A stretch of 64,000 nt of DNA from Sipunculus nudus (Eukaryota > Annelida > Sipuncula > Golfingiida > Sipunculidae): contig CM049313.1 in the NCBI GenBank assembly GCA_026874595.1, positions 67,944,659 through 68,008,658 on the forward strand. Reading direction: 5' to 3'. The notes under the pieces were generated by a model, which was not told where the DNA came from, did no database searches, and saw nothing but the letters and a program-made list of their open reading frames with translations. Position numbers and translations under genes: made by a program. Below, piece after piece: positions 36,482-49,370 of this stretch. How positions within the stretch are numbered: position 1 is the stretch's first letter; each line of letters begins with the position of its first letter.

Positions 36482-37369
36482 TGTTACGGAATCAAATATC
36501 AACAGATCACTTATGCGTGATGAACATGAAGTTTGTCAAGGAGATAAAAAAAATCAGATTCTGTAACACTAGGCAGCGTGAAATGTCTAGGAGAATGAAT
36601 AATGAAAGTCAGTGGTTTTTTGTTAATAAATAACTATATTTTTTTCTTAAAACAACCCTAACATTACAATACACTAAATCAATACAATTACACAGTATAA
36701 CCGCAGTATAACAACAAATGAAAACAATCACACAGTAGAATAAACAAAGTCCACAGTACCTGGATACCACTGTCACAGCAATAAGTCCTTGAAAATGTAT
36801 AAGACGGATGAAAAGTTTTCACAAATTCTCTCGGAGAATAACAGTCCAACGTAAAGCTCTTGTAACAATCCAGAAAGTAAACTTGAGACAGGCGGCACTA
36901 AATTGTTAAGTGTTAGTAATAGTAGAATCTCTGAAATTACTGGATAATCGGATAGGTCCCACACACTGACTACCTTGCTTCCGTCCGCTGGAATATTCTC
37001 TTACCTCTCTCTCGGCTCTAAAACACAACTCCCCCCCCCCCCCTATTTAAAACTTTTCACCTCTAGCCGAGAATGTTCCATTGCTCGAACGTTCTAAAGC
37101 ATCTAACATATTACACAGTAAACACGCGTTACAGGAATCATGTAGAAAAACATCGCTGTGTGTAAACATATTAGGGTTCACACGTGAGCTCGCCCCGGCT
37201 CGGCCAGGCGAGAAAGCCCCAAGCTAGCATGACAACGAGAGTTCAACCAGTACGGGTTAAACCAAGAGTGCAATACCCGGCAAGGCGAGGCAGCCACAAC
37301 AGCCCGTGTCACACAACAAAAATGACATCAATAAGACTTGTGCACACAATAAAAAGGGCACCTGTACCA
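36482..37369 (-). mobile_element. LTR-like element D (solo LTR candidate)
   Basis: Minus-oriented full-length copy. Its sense start (CAGGTGCCC) lies near 37369 and its sense end (TCCGTAACA) at 36482. It shares with copy E the GC-rich block CTCGCCTGGCCGAGCCGGG and the TTCTCGGCTAGAGGTGAAAA region, and carries TTAAATAGGGGG, a possible TATA box. A short poly-C run lies at 37030-37042. The flanks AACCT and AACTT are similar but not a clean target duplication. No internal coding region is attached. Confidence 0.5.
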
Positions 37370-37411
37370 ACTTAAATATTAAAAAAAACTAAAAAGAAAA
37401 GAAAAAAAAAC

Positions 37412-37676
37412 CTCCTTCACAGAAGGTCTTCCATGCTCATGGTAGCGAGAGCTGTTAACAACATAATAGTGACGTCACAAAGGTCGATGACATATGAGGT
37501 CGCATTGACTGACGTCATCAACTGATATCGCTGTTCTCCATTGCTGAATATATCGAAGTCATTGTCTTAAAATATTTTGGATTATTTGTCTCATACAAAT
37601 TACATGCCAGGTAAGACATTATTATCGGAGGAATGGCTTCTGCAACATATGGCCTAGAACTTTTTATAATGTGTCC
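37412..37676 (+). repeat. Dispersed repeat with CRE-like sites and a conserved splice donor, copy 1
   Basis: The inverted partner is at 45387-45680. Shared landmarks are AGAAGGTCTTCCATG, GGTAGCGAGA, a GTGACGTCAC site (37469), TGACTGACGTCATCAACTG (37510 region), and CATGCCAG|GTAAGACATTATT with a consensus splice donor after 37610, followed by CGGAGGAATGGC. TGACGTCA is the CREB/ATF consensus. The layout of promoter-like sites followed by a donor suggests the 5' part of a transcribed unit that was copied. No reading frame of note is conserved. Confidence 0.7.
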
Positions 37677-38119
37677 ATTGTATAAAAACAAGGCCTACAG
37701 GTCTAATGCGAACCTGTGCATTGGAATATACATTAGGTATAATGCTCCCGTGCTGGACCGTTATTTTTCAAGTACGTATATGATATGTGTATGTAAAATG
37801 CAAACACTGAACATTTTAAACCGGAGTGTATGCACCAATTACACAAACTTCACTGCTGAAATACTGGCATAGGTGCACAGAACACAAAAAGGAATGTAAT
37901 CGGCACTACGTATGAGAAAGCCGTGAAAGATGTATGGACATACACAATTTTTCAGGCTTCAAACCACTCTTCGGCTATGCATGTGCACAGATGCATGAAA
38001 CAACTACATACAAGTAGTCGAAAGCGACAATGTGTATCCGCCGAAATAAGAGTAGTACATGTAACGTGAGGTATGGAATGAGCGGTAAGGGAAAACAGTG
38101 TGAAATGGTTGCTTGCCAT

Positions 38120-38670
38120 GTTAACTTGATTGAAGGTTGAACCCCCAGAGGCCAATACTGCAAACCACTCATGAAGAAAGGGCATTAATTCATTCAACAA
38201 AAACGGAAAGGTAAGTGGGGCCACCTGTCTGGTTTACGAGAAAATGCCAAATTTCATAACAATACCTTGACCCATCCCTCAGATATGGGCAATTTTCGCC
38301 CAAAGCACATGTACAGATGGATGCCACGGGAAAACGATTGCAGATGGTGTCACCAGTCCTGAATAACAGACGGAGGAGTCCAAGATCTATGAATATTAAC
38401 AATATCATTCCAATACTGAGAAACACTCCTGAGAAAAGGGCAAATTTATTCTACCAAAACAGAATGGTGACGCCACCTGTCGCTTTAGGAGAAAACTTTA
38501 CAAGATGGATGAACATGCCAAATTTCAGACCAATACCATGGCCCACTCCTGAGATATGAGCAATTTCACCCGAAGCACATGTAGGGATGAACGCCACAGG
38601 AAAACGATTGCAGTCTTAAGAACAAGACGGAGTCAAAGATCTATTGATATGTACCATTCATGCCAATATT
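38120..38670. repeat. Tandem array of about 125-bp units, truncated by a MITE
   Basis: Units are anchored on GGGGCCACCTGTCTGGTTTA (38217), GATGGTGTCACCAGTCCTGA (38344) and GGTGACGCCACCTGTC (38466), spaced 122-126 bp. They share ATGCCAAATTTC and TGGATGCCACGGGAAAACGA. This is the same family as the array at 59040-60142. It stops where the inverted-repeat element at 38671 begins. Confidence 0.75.
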
Positions 38671-39174
38671 GCCCCTTTACGAGGGGCTGCCACCTTTATG
38701 CCACCTTTGAGCGACCAAAAAATGACCAGGACGCTCAATGGTCGCCTAACCCCAGGAAATCCTGTTTCTGTGTAACTGCTCCATAACCGTTTCAGCGATA
38801 CTTGTGCCTCCCTTGAACCTCCCAAAATGCAGCACTAGGGCATTTTCATGCCTGCCTTCCCTCTACTTCCCCTGTGCCACCAGCGCGACCACTCTGCCTT
38901 CATTCTACAACCATGACAATGCTTCTGCCACCCTTCTGCCTCCTTTGAACCACCTTTGAGCAACCCACATCCTCGGCGACCTTTGTGCGATTGTTTTGAA
39001 CATGTTCAAAAATTCATGGCGACCATGGCGTCCATGGCGATGTCTGAAACTCCTGTGTACCACCTTTGAACGACCTAGGCAACCATTCTGCCTTCTTCGA
39101 GCCTCCTACGACGACCTGGTAAATTTTGTGGTCGCACACGGGAGGCACAAAGGTCGCTATTCTGTGTAAAGGGC
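38671..39174 (+). mobile_element. Inverted-repeat element (MITE), 504 bp
   Basis: The left end is GCCCCTTTACGAGG followed by CCACCTTTATGCCACC and TTGAGCGACC. The reverse complement of the right end is GCCCTTTACACAG followed by GCGACCTTTGTGCCTCCC and GTGTGCGACC. The inverted termini therefore extend about 45 bases with mismatches. The interior is unusually rich in CCACCTT/TGCC words and has no open frame of note. It is inserted in or next to the tandem array at 38120. Confidence 0.65.
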
Positions 39175-42100
39175 TAAAGGCCCCTTAAGGACGCTCAAGA
39201 TAAACTATTTATTCTGGACGTCTGATTTACTTGTTATAAGTGTGGGAGCATATGTCACCGAGTATTTTTTCTTTGTAAAAAGTTGACACCCTACAGTTTT
39301 GCGATCCTTAGGCCTTAACCTTTGCAAAAAAATATGGTGCAAATTTTTCTAGAGGGGTTTGGTCATTTTTTCAGGTCAATTTTGTTTTTAGAGCAAAAAT
39401 GGAGGACCTATATGTATAAATATTTACTATAGAGGAAAATCTTGCAACATATCATGCACCTCAAAATGGCAAGTGTGATACATTAACTCACAATAACTTG
39501 GACTAGATACATTACAAATTATAATTACAAATTAGAGAGCATTTATAGAGCCGTACCTCCGCCAACACCTGGATCCGCATCAACATACGCCCAACTTTTA
39601 ACAGACAAACATAAAAAAATAAATAAATAATCAAATCAGTTGTTCCTTGTCCCATGGTCCATTGTTCCACAAAATTATATTGGAATCCATAAGAAATACG
39701 TGTTGAGACAACAAAATATTCTGTTGTAGTTTGTACAATGAGTATGGCGGACCACTTGCTGATTTCAGGTAACCTGTATCGTATACACTATCGCTCCGTC
39801 CTCCATGGTCCCCACCAGTGGATAAAAATTTAGCTTCATTTATAAAGAACATGACCCTCTTATACTTCCATTATGATTTTGCTATTTCGTCAACCCATTG
39901 TTCCATCATTACAACACTGACACCATTAATTCACTCGCTGATAGTGAAGTCATAGAAATTCATCTCTTTCGATTAGTTTATCCCAAAAAAAATATCTTAT
40001 GGTTCTTAATGAATGTTAAGGAATTTTGTGGATATATTTTGGGCATGAGCTAAGAAAAAAATGAAAAAAAGGATTAGGCGGATTATTTATTTTTATGTAT
40101 ATTTTGTGAAGAATAAACAGCAGAAAAAAGGGGCACCTTTGGCTGTCTTTAGTTCCAGATCCTCTCTCACACCGACCTGGTCCATCCAAAAGCTTAAGGA
40201 AATGTTCACTAGTCCACAATTCACGAATGTAACGAAGTTAAATACAACATTTGGAGCTAGTGTGTGGACATATTAGCAAACAAAAGAATGTACAACGCTG
40301 ATCACTTAACGTCAGCCAACTTCTTTGTGCGGACAGTAATATATCATGTAGGAACAAATACACCTTATGTGGGGCAACTGTTTGCATAAATTATTTTACT
40401 CTTCATTTATAATCTTTTGTAAGCTGTGGACATCAGGCAATTTACAGTAGACAAGTATTTACATACATCTACATTCGGATGAGACGAAAAGGGCAGATAA
40501 ATATAACTGAATGAAAAGCATATTTTTTTTCTTAAGAATGCATTATTAATGTATCAAAATGAAGTTCTGTTGAAGGAAACAACCTTCTTTTCAAATTAAA
40601 TACAAAATTTAAACCTAATTCTAGAGTGTCACGTTGAGTCATATCATGTTCTCATACGTTTTTGTATATGACCTTCTTTCCCATCTGACTCTCCCCCCCC
40701 CCCCCCCCAGGTAAATTTTAAAAATTTCTTTGGGCGGGATGATTTTTTTTTCATATTTCTGGGGAATATGAAATCATGGGCATTCATAGGCTATACCAGT
40801 ATAAGAATTAAAATCTTAACAGACACCAGACAAAACAATGGTTAAATGTTAAATGCTGGGTATTATTTAATTTTTGTCCCACTTTTCATATAAAAAAGTA
40901 TATTCAAATATGAGTCAATTTTTGCCACGGAAAGAAACTCATAAGAAATGTAATTTTGTAATCGCACAACATAAGCTGACATATGAGAACAATAGCTGTT
41001 CCATTCGTACGAGCAAGATTTGTACAGCACTCTTTTCAAAACATTCTTTTTGAAAACAGTAATTTACAGACTATGAGTAGCAGCCGGGTAACACTATCTA
41101 TTTAATGCAAGCTTAAATTTAAGATTCATATCAGCATGAAGATAAACTATTTTTATATAAACTATATCTTATGGAATATGGGATGGCTGTCATTGGATAT
41201 GCATTAGTTGCTAGACTCATTAAATACAGGACATGTCAGACGCAGGAGCTAACTTATTGACTGGAGCCCAGTTTTGTTTTATATTTGATTTTTTATGCCA
41301 GATAAATGTATGAAAAACTGTACCGTTGGAGGCCTGCTTAACCAATACACATTTCCCTGACACCGTGATCCAAAAAAAGGTTTTTAGTTGGCGCATATGG
41401 TAACAAAATGACATGTGCTTTATGTAGCAAAACATATCCCTTGAATGTATAATTAATATAGTCTTGCATTTCTTTTTCATGTGTTAAGTCATATTTTCCC
41501 ATATAATTATTATTGTAATATTAATAACGGCAATAAAATCAACAACAAAATAGCTGACTTTAAAATATAAGGATCGATATGGAAAAAGCCAATATTAAGG
41601 TTGAGGAGCAAATACAAAATTCCTTTTAATTACATTTAACTTTTCTGACATAGCACCTTGTGGTGGAAAAGTCATGTTGTATGTTGCCAGCAAGTCCCAA
41701 AAAATCTGAACTCAGTTTTACTGCTCGCTCAATCACATGAATAATAAATTCATGCGAGTATAATTAAATAACTATCTGTATCCAAATTCGGCAAATATTA
41801 AATGTAAATATTATAACCTGTCATTAGAAACATTATTTCATTAACAACATGTTGATGACTATGGAGAAATTACATTCGTTTATGAATCCCCACGAGGTCT
41901 TCATCTGCATACCCTATAATTTTGATGGATTCGTCCATTTAAGTCACACAAATATGACAAAACACATAAAATGACTCTTACTGGCTTCATGTACTTCCCG
42001 AACCAATAGGTTGTCAGAAATAAATTTTTTTGTAAATTGGAATTACTAATTTGCAAGCACATTTCTGTAGTTCTGGCAAGCGTACATAATTTCTCTATGG

Positions 42101-43777
42101 CATTTAAGAAGGGGGCACATGTAAAGAAATGTAATGTTATTAAAAGATAATAAGACCTGGCGGTTTTTATTCTGCATGGCCATACCTTGATTTCCGATTC
42201 CTAAGGCAAAGATTTTGGTAATTATATTTTGGTAAACATTGATTTAAATGTCCCATCATTTGTTATGACTCAAGAGCTCAATGTATAAGAAAATAAGTGC
42301 CTATAAACCCATACGAGCGGGAGCTACATACCCCTACAACTCAAATGACTAAAGATTACAGTTGCATTTAGTCAAGAATAATCGACGCTTATCCCCAGCA
42401 GAAAATGTTAAAGCTACATAGACATTTGCAATAATATGTGCATTTTCTCACGCCATTAGTACACTGTGGCTGAATACATTTTTCTTGCCAAACTCTCCCG
42501 GCACACGCACTTCAATTCACACGTATATCTCCAGTTCACCTGTTTTATACGTTGTTTTGGTTCTGTATGTGAGCAAACACAGCCCCTGTACGTTTGTTTA
42601 TCATAACAAGACTGCATGGCCAGAGGTCCGATCTTGTGCATGCATAACTTCCAAACAAGGAGAAGTGACAGGAAAGAAGAAACACCGAAGGAACACCGGT
42701 TGGATACTTGAAAAATCTTGATTTGTGAAGTCACGCTGTTTTGCCACCAGGTGGCGTCCCGCTATGCTTGTATTTTGCACCACTGATTTCGCCAGATGAA
42801 AGCTTTTCACCACTTGTGTACAGGAGTTTAATTATGATTCTAAAATCAGAATGAAATATTGGCAGATAGCATAATGTTTTAAGGAGAAAAGCACTATATG
42901 TGTATATAGTGTGTAATACTATACGTGTATATTTAACATACAAGGTATGTGAATAGGTCTCTTTAATATAAACCCAAAATATAATTTTAGACAATCTCAA
43001 AATGTTCAGAGAAAACAATTTGTGCCTTTTGTATGTAGAGACATTCCAAAAATAACCTTTCTTATGCTCTTGTCTCTGTTTACGTTGTTTAATATTTCGG
43101 TCGCAATTTTTTTTTAAATTTTTTAAAATCATTTTAAAACAAGCTGAAAAAAATGTCAAAACTGAATAAAAAAATTGGCACCATGTTTTTTATGCTTCAT
43201 AGGAAGGTGAAGAACAATAATGCATAGGGTGTCACATTTTTACAATCAAAATTTACTCAGAACGAATTTGCTACATATGCTCCTACACTATTATGTCAGC
43301 AATCACAATCGGCTTTGGTCCCGTGATATCTAATCTAAATTGCGTTGCCCAGCATTGAATATGTTCTTGTGCACAACGTTTCAAGCTTTGCCCTTCATAT
43401 AACTGACTTGAAGATTGGCTCGACGAACACTGTAATGCTTTCGTTTCCTCTCGTGTTTTTCTAATATAAACGAGCACAATTATAAGAGTGACGTTCAGAC
43501 AGACGCAATACAAATGGAAGCCGGCAGATGGACGCTAAGAGAACGGAAAGAGTTCAGTTTGACGCCATTCTCTTAGATGCGATATATAAAGTAACATGCG
43601 AAAACAAGTACATATGTTAGCTTTGAAATCAACCCTTTTGACTTAAACATCATTGGCGTCTGTTATAAAAAATTAGTATTTTAGAGGACATAATTTGTAT
43701 TTTAGAGAACATAAGAGAAACCATTCCGCTACAGAGGTGAAGCGGACATAGTTGTGATTTGATATCGTTCTGATCAT
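39175..43777. other. No gene confirmed
   Basis: Apart from the weak frames at 39631-40290, only AT-rich DNA and a poly-C run at 40692 are seen. At 42750 an ACCAGGTGGCGTCC resembles half of the array palindrome. Confidence 0.4.
39631..40290 (-). other. Two protein-like open frames, unrecognised
   Basis: Minus-strand frames at 40016-40219 (containing LWTSEHFLKLLDGPGRCERG) and 39631-39852 (containing GGDHGGRSDSVYDTGYLKSA, ending DKEQLI) have more balanced composition than neighbouring noise. They could be pieces of one decayed protein read in order on the minus strand. I do not recognise a family and found no clean splice sites. Confidence 0.15.
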
Positions 43778-44408
43778 TATAGTCCGTTCCACACCCCCTG
43801 TCCACCTGATTTTTCGCAATTATCTCTACACAAGTCATACTTGCCAAACAAAATTTGCACCAATGGCATAAAGAGGCAAAAGCGTAATTTTTGGTACCTT
43901 TCCTACTCACGATATAAATATTATTTACTTTACGGCCTGGTTGACATGTTTCATATATATCCGTGGTTCATGGCGTCCCTGATAAGTGGCCATTGTCTAT
44001 CTTCTTTGGATATGGATATAGAGTAATTTGACGTAACGGTGAAGCACGTGCACGCGAAGAATACAAGTCTCGCTGTAAACAGGGGTAGGCAGCTCTTTAT
44101 TATTGGTCCCCCCCCCCCGAAGGTTGGTGCCTCGTTAGTACGTCACGTCTATTATGACGTCATCAATATTTCCTGAAATGCCCACTTCACAGATTAGTGG
44201 CAAGATGTCGCTACAGAATAGACTAGTTACTCATAAAATGGTTTAAAATTGTTTACAGGAAAATGATATAGGTAGGCTATTATTTCTATAATAGTTAATT
44301 ACGCTTTTTCCTCTTTCTGTCCTCAGGTCAAAAAGTGTTGGCGTTCTTTGATTCGCAAAAAGATAATTGCGAAAAAACAGGTGGACAGGGGCACTGGAAC
44401 GGACTATA
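43778..44408 (+). mobile_element. Inverted-repeat element (MITE), 631 bp
   Basis: Long terminal inverted repeats of about 50 bp: TATAGTCCGTTCCACACCCC, then TGTCCACCTG and TTTTTTCGCAATTATCT, are mirrored at the right end (AGATAATTGCGAAAAAACAG, then GTGGACAGGGGCACTGGAAC and GGACTATA). The interior includes TATTATGACGTCATCAATAT (about 44150) and a poly-C run, with no transposase. A TA or TATA target duplication fits the edges. Confidence 0.8.
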
Positions 44409-46629
44409 GTTATCCCAAAATCTTGCTTAGAATCTGTAAATTTCGCCCTCTTATTATTATGTTTTTTTCAATCATGTCACGATTATTGGTTATAGATATA
44501 CTATGGAAATTGTAAGGCTTTTGTCTTAACGGCGGTTATATAATATAATAATGTTTTCTATTTCCCCGGCCTTTTATCCGTATCTCCTGCAAGTAAAAAA
44601 TGTTCAATAAGCTTTCGTATAAATCCTATACTGCTATAAATATCTTAATCAAGATTAAAAGGTTATAGACTTATGATGTTTGATGATGAAAAAATGATGA
44701 CATAGACAAAAAAAATAGGTTGAGCTCTAGCTACTCGAACATTGAAAAAATCGATGATTAAAAAAATATGTACGGTTGTGTGTTTTTTAGCAAAACAAGT
44801 TTCTTATTATCATGTTACCATATGATAATTTATGACACACAAACTAATTAAACATTTACCCGCCTGCATTAATTTTAACTAAAAATCGTTTACACCATAT
44901 ATCCGGGTTGCATTAAGCCCCCCCCCCCCCCCCCCCCGGCAATCATGAGCGACATTTATAGGGCATTTCGGGTTTAGTCAATGAAGAATCGATTAGATTT
45001 TGGTGTGGGTCCGGTAAATGATTTTGTTGTTTGACAAAAATAGTCCCGACCATATTCCTTACTGGAACAGGTACATTTTGAAGAGAAGCGACATACCGAA
45101 ATGTGGTATAAATTGACCTCTCCATGACTTCATGTGAACTTAATCGCATATTCAAAATCCTATACTGCTACTTATACAGGCTACCCTGTATAAATATATT
45201 GAAATAAATAAATATATTGAAATAAATTCATTCAATGAATAACCATAAGCATTGGACTAGCGAACAACTTATCAGGTAACCGTAAACATTGTAAAGCTTT
45301 AATCATCCGACAAAAACAAAATTTCCATAATTTGACAGAGCTCTGTCAAAATAGAACATGTGTACTTTGTATCAGTATACCCATGTGGACAGTTTAAAAA
45401 GTTCTAGGCTACAGGTTGCAGGAGCCATTCCTCCGACTACCGAGTAAATAATAATGTCTTACCTTGCATGTAATTCGAATGAGACAAATAATCCAAAATA
45501 TTGAAAGACAGTTCATAATGACTGCGCTATATTAAAAAAATGAAGACAGCAATACCAGTTGATGACGTCAGTCAATACGTTATACGTTACATTATGCGTC
45601 ATCGAACTTTGTGACGTCATTGTTACGTTGTAAGCAGTTCTCGCTACCATGACCATGGAAGACCTTCTATGTAGGAGCGTTTTAAGGGCTCATTATAATA
45701 ATAAGGTTACAAGGACGGAGCATATGGGCTGTGGTGGATAGGTCAATTGCTCTACCGCCTTTTTCCCACTACCAATGTAGGCCATGTCTAATTCAGTTGG
45801 TATTTTTTTTCTGTGCTAAATTATTTTGTACGATTTATTAAAATTCAAAAGCTTAACATGTCCGCAAAACTAAATTTGTATGATTTGACATAATTTGAAA
45901 GCTCAACATGTCAAGAATTATAAAACGTTATTGAAGATAACCAATGCCTTTTACATATTTTTCTCTATTATGAAGTTTTATCACGACCTGACATATTAAA
46001 GGATGAGCTGTCATCTTTCCTTTAGCTGCTCACATTTTCTTTTTCGTTTTTACACAGGACTGCGTTTAAGCAACTACTATTTTAATCTGTTTGTTTTTCA
46101 TGTGCCCGATGTTCTTGAATGTCATGATTAAAGCAACATCTGTCATCTTCTGTTTGTTTTACATGTACAAAATGATCTTCATAGTCATATATTGGACTAA
46201 TCTCTTTTGAAAATAAATAACGCATTCTCAGGTATTATTGAAAACAATGGTATTTCTTAACTAGATGTATGCAATAGCCAAGCCCCCCCCCCAAGTCCCC
46301 AAGGATACTTGCTGTATAGTACAAAACGCTAACACTAAACACACAATATATCATGGTATCTGATATTTGTATATACCTAAGATTATAATTTAGATATTTA
46401 TTAATAAAATAAAAAAAATATTTGTATAGAAATTTTATCATTGTTTGAAATTGAAACTCTTAAGAAAATTTTATTTTGATTTTACTGACTATTTGATGTT
46501 CCTGAAGGCTTAGATCACCTGTTCTGGTTCATGCCCATATACCAAAAGAGTATAAAAACTTTAACTGACAATTTTAAGAAAAAATAAACTTTTTTAAAAT
46601 TTGCAAATTTTGAGCCAAGTCACACCACC
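44409..46629. other. No gene recognised outside the CRE-bearing repeat
   Basis: AT-rich, with a poly-C tract at 44919-44937 and the dispersed repeat at 45387-45680. Confidence 0.4.
45387..45680 (-). repeat. Dispersed repeat with CRE-like sites and a conserved splice donor, copy 2
   Basis: Reverse-complement relative of 37412-37676, about 8 kb away and in the opposite orientation. It keeps both TGACGTCA palindromes (45563 and 45612), the AGAAGGTCTTCCATGGTCAT block, and the donor CATGCAAG|GTAAGACATTATT (exon side ends at 45463). About 20 bases are inserted between the two CRE-like sites relative to copy 1. Confidence 0.7.
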
Positions 46630-48639
46630 AATTGGCCATGGTTAAACAAGCACTTTTTCAACTTAGATGTGAAATCGCTGCTTGTTAGATCTAGGAAGCT
46701 ATCTATATTTGTTTTTTTTTTTTTATTTTGTTCCTTGTTAGGTTAAAGAAGGTTCTTCCATCAAATATTCACTAAGACCAGGCTGGATTAATTAAAAATA
46801 GATATATAGGTGAAAATATTATAAAAATTTCAGATTTAATATATCATACCAGAAAGCCCGAAATAAAAAGTTATCTTATAAAGTAGACTTTTTGATTTTA
46901 CTTTTTTTTGGAATGGCCTCACATACAGCATACTTAAATTTTTTTTTAATGTTGGTCCATATTTCAGAAAATGGGTAAATATTTTGCATACAAATATCCA
47001 ATATTTTATCATGGACAGTGGTTGGGCATCCAAGTTTTTTTTTCACCATTAGTAGAGGTGTTAGGCAAAGATGTCCACTGTCGACGTATTTATTATTGCT
47101 ACTGAAATTCTAGCTGATAAAATAAGGACCATTACAAATATCAAAGGGCTCCCAATAGCAGGTACTGAACATAAAATCATGCCGTATGCTGACGATACAG
47201 CACAGGTCCTGACCGGTGAGAACCTTGGTAGGTGATGCTACAAATTTTCTAAAATTTCCAAAGTTTTACTGGTCATTGAGCTAATACTGAAAAAAAAACT
47301 TCAGCATCGCCATTAATAAACCAGGCAGAAAACCAAAAAAAACATAGGATCTTTAAAATTACATAGAAGTACAGATCCAATATAAATACTTGGAATATTA
47401 ACCTACCTTGATTGAAAGTAAAGCCAGCAGTAAAACACCAAATTCTCGTGTGCTACTAGTCGTCACATATCACCCATTCCTGCGACCACTGAACAAAATT
47501 ATCAATGAGTTAATAACTCAGGGAGAAACCTTAAACATTAACAGTCAAACCTATGGGATACGAGGACATTTCAGTCGCGAGTCGTGGGGGTGGTGTATTT
47601 TATACAATGTAGGATCGTCCAGATATATAATGATTAAGTGAATCTGGACAAACCTTGAAACGTGTCATCGGCCATAGACAAACCATGAGCTCAAACAAAT
47701 GCTTTGTGCCAACAGGAACACATTTCTCTGAAAATGGACATCAGGCCTCGGACATGAAACTATGTGTTTTAATGGGTAAAATGCCATAAATATTTCAAAA
47801 CAATATTTGCACTGCAAGTCTTACCGAGCCCACCACAATCCTATGTAAAAGGAAGTTGAACAATCACTGTGTAAATTTCCTTGGAACGGACAACACAAAA
47901 TAAAACGATCTAAAATGATAGCTCCATTAGATAACGGAGGAATTAACATGGTGTATGTACGCACAAAAATTGATAATTAAAGATATCCTGGGTTAGGCGC
48001 TACTTATTAGATTAAATAAAGAAGGATGAGAACATATAGTTAATCATCAATTCAGAGGGACGGGCTTATTTTTATTTGGTTTTAATCCTAAATATTCAGC
48101 AGAAAATTACTTTTGTAAGACTTGTAGTACATTCTGGCAAGAGGTATTGGAAGCATGATGCAAATACAACTTTAATAATACAGATTCCTTCGATGAAATT
48201 TTGTCACAGCAAATATTATTTAAATCACATGTTAAGATAAATAAGGAAGACATAATAACAATAATTTACAGAACATGGGGGTCAGTATCATAAATGATTT
48301 TGATAAATACACTAATGATAAATTCTCCATTCTGATATATAAAGGATATTTAGGTAAAAGTAAAGAAAAATAAGCTTCTTATTTTATACCAGCATCATTG
48401 CAGCTATGCATGCTAGCTGGAAGAGAACAATTAAAACAGGATATCCTCCATTTACCAAATACAATTGAAAAGCATAAAATAACATGAAATAAAAAAGTGA
48501 CCAAAACTGTGTATAATGAAATTGTATCCAAAATCTGTACATGTAAATCTTTTTAAAAAGGAACCGAGATTTTGGAACAAAAATAGAGAATCAATATTGA
48601 AAGCTTTTGAAATAATAAATAAAAGTTACAATTACAGAA

Positions 48640-49370
48640 AAACCTACGCTCCCGAGGCAGCGGAAATCTTGCGCTTCTACAGAAGCAACCGATTTTCACG
48701 CTGCCAGCTTTGACCGTTTATGATATATTTAGACACCAGATGGCGGTTCGTATCCACTGAAATAAACGTGCGTATGATGTGACAAGCAGCCAATCAGATG
48801 CCAATAAACAAACACTCGACAGGCATCCTTGCTCCGCCCATTGCTGCGCTTCAAGCGCCGCTTATTGAGTTTCCGGTCGAATTTAAATTGTTCCCTCTGC
48901 ATTCTCGCATCATCGACCGATTCGATTATGACATTATGACTGTGTTAGCGTAGACATGTATCTGTTGTCTGCAGAACTGAAACCAGCAAGCGAGGTGTGC
49001 ACGCAGCCTTTGTTGTTACGTTTCGTTTGAATTACAGCCCACCGGCCGAGCATCCTATGTGCCCAAGGCCCTAAGAAAACCACGCCAGGGGCAATTCTCT
49101 CTGAGCCTGTGGCCTGTTCAGACGGTTACGCTGGGGGATGAGCTGTCACTCAAAAAGAAATTAATATGATTGGCTCTGTGTTTTCTTGCTTGGCTTTGTC
49201 TTTCAGCACAAGGTCTCATCTGATTGGGCAAAAATACAGTGCTCCCCTCTAGTGTTGCAATTCAGGATACGAGGTCATAACAAACAGCGCCTTACGATAT
49301 AGGTAATAGCCCTATAGGTAAAGCGCTGTGTAAAGAGCGTAAGAAAAACTCAGGACTTTTCACTTTAACT
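48640..49370. mobile_element. Insertion within the decayed LINE
   Basis: LINE-like sequence stops near the end of an AT-rich frame at 48640 and resumes with the C-terminal region near 49370. The DNA between is more GC-rich (for example TCCGCCCATTGCTGCGCTTC). Part of it, 49160-49353, is the reverse complement of 52652-52806. I found no clear terminal repeat, so the element type is unknown. Confidence 0.5.
49160..49353 (+). repeat. Dispersed repeat, copy in the LINE insertion
   Basis: Shares with the inverted copy at 52652-52806 the words ATTGGCTC, TTGCTTGGC, AGGTCTCATCTGATTGG, CAGTGCTCCCC, ACGATATAGGTA and GCGCTGTGTAAAGA. It carries the decamer-like palindromic AGCGCTNTGTAAAG edge. Confidence 0.7.

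Noticed and set aside
45720-45780. tRNA-like words (GTGGTGGATAGG, CAATTGCTCTACCGCC)
   Set aside because: No B box and no cloverleaf.
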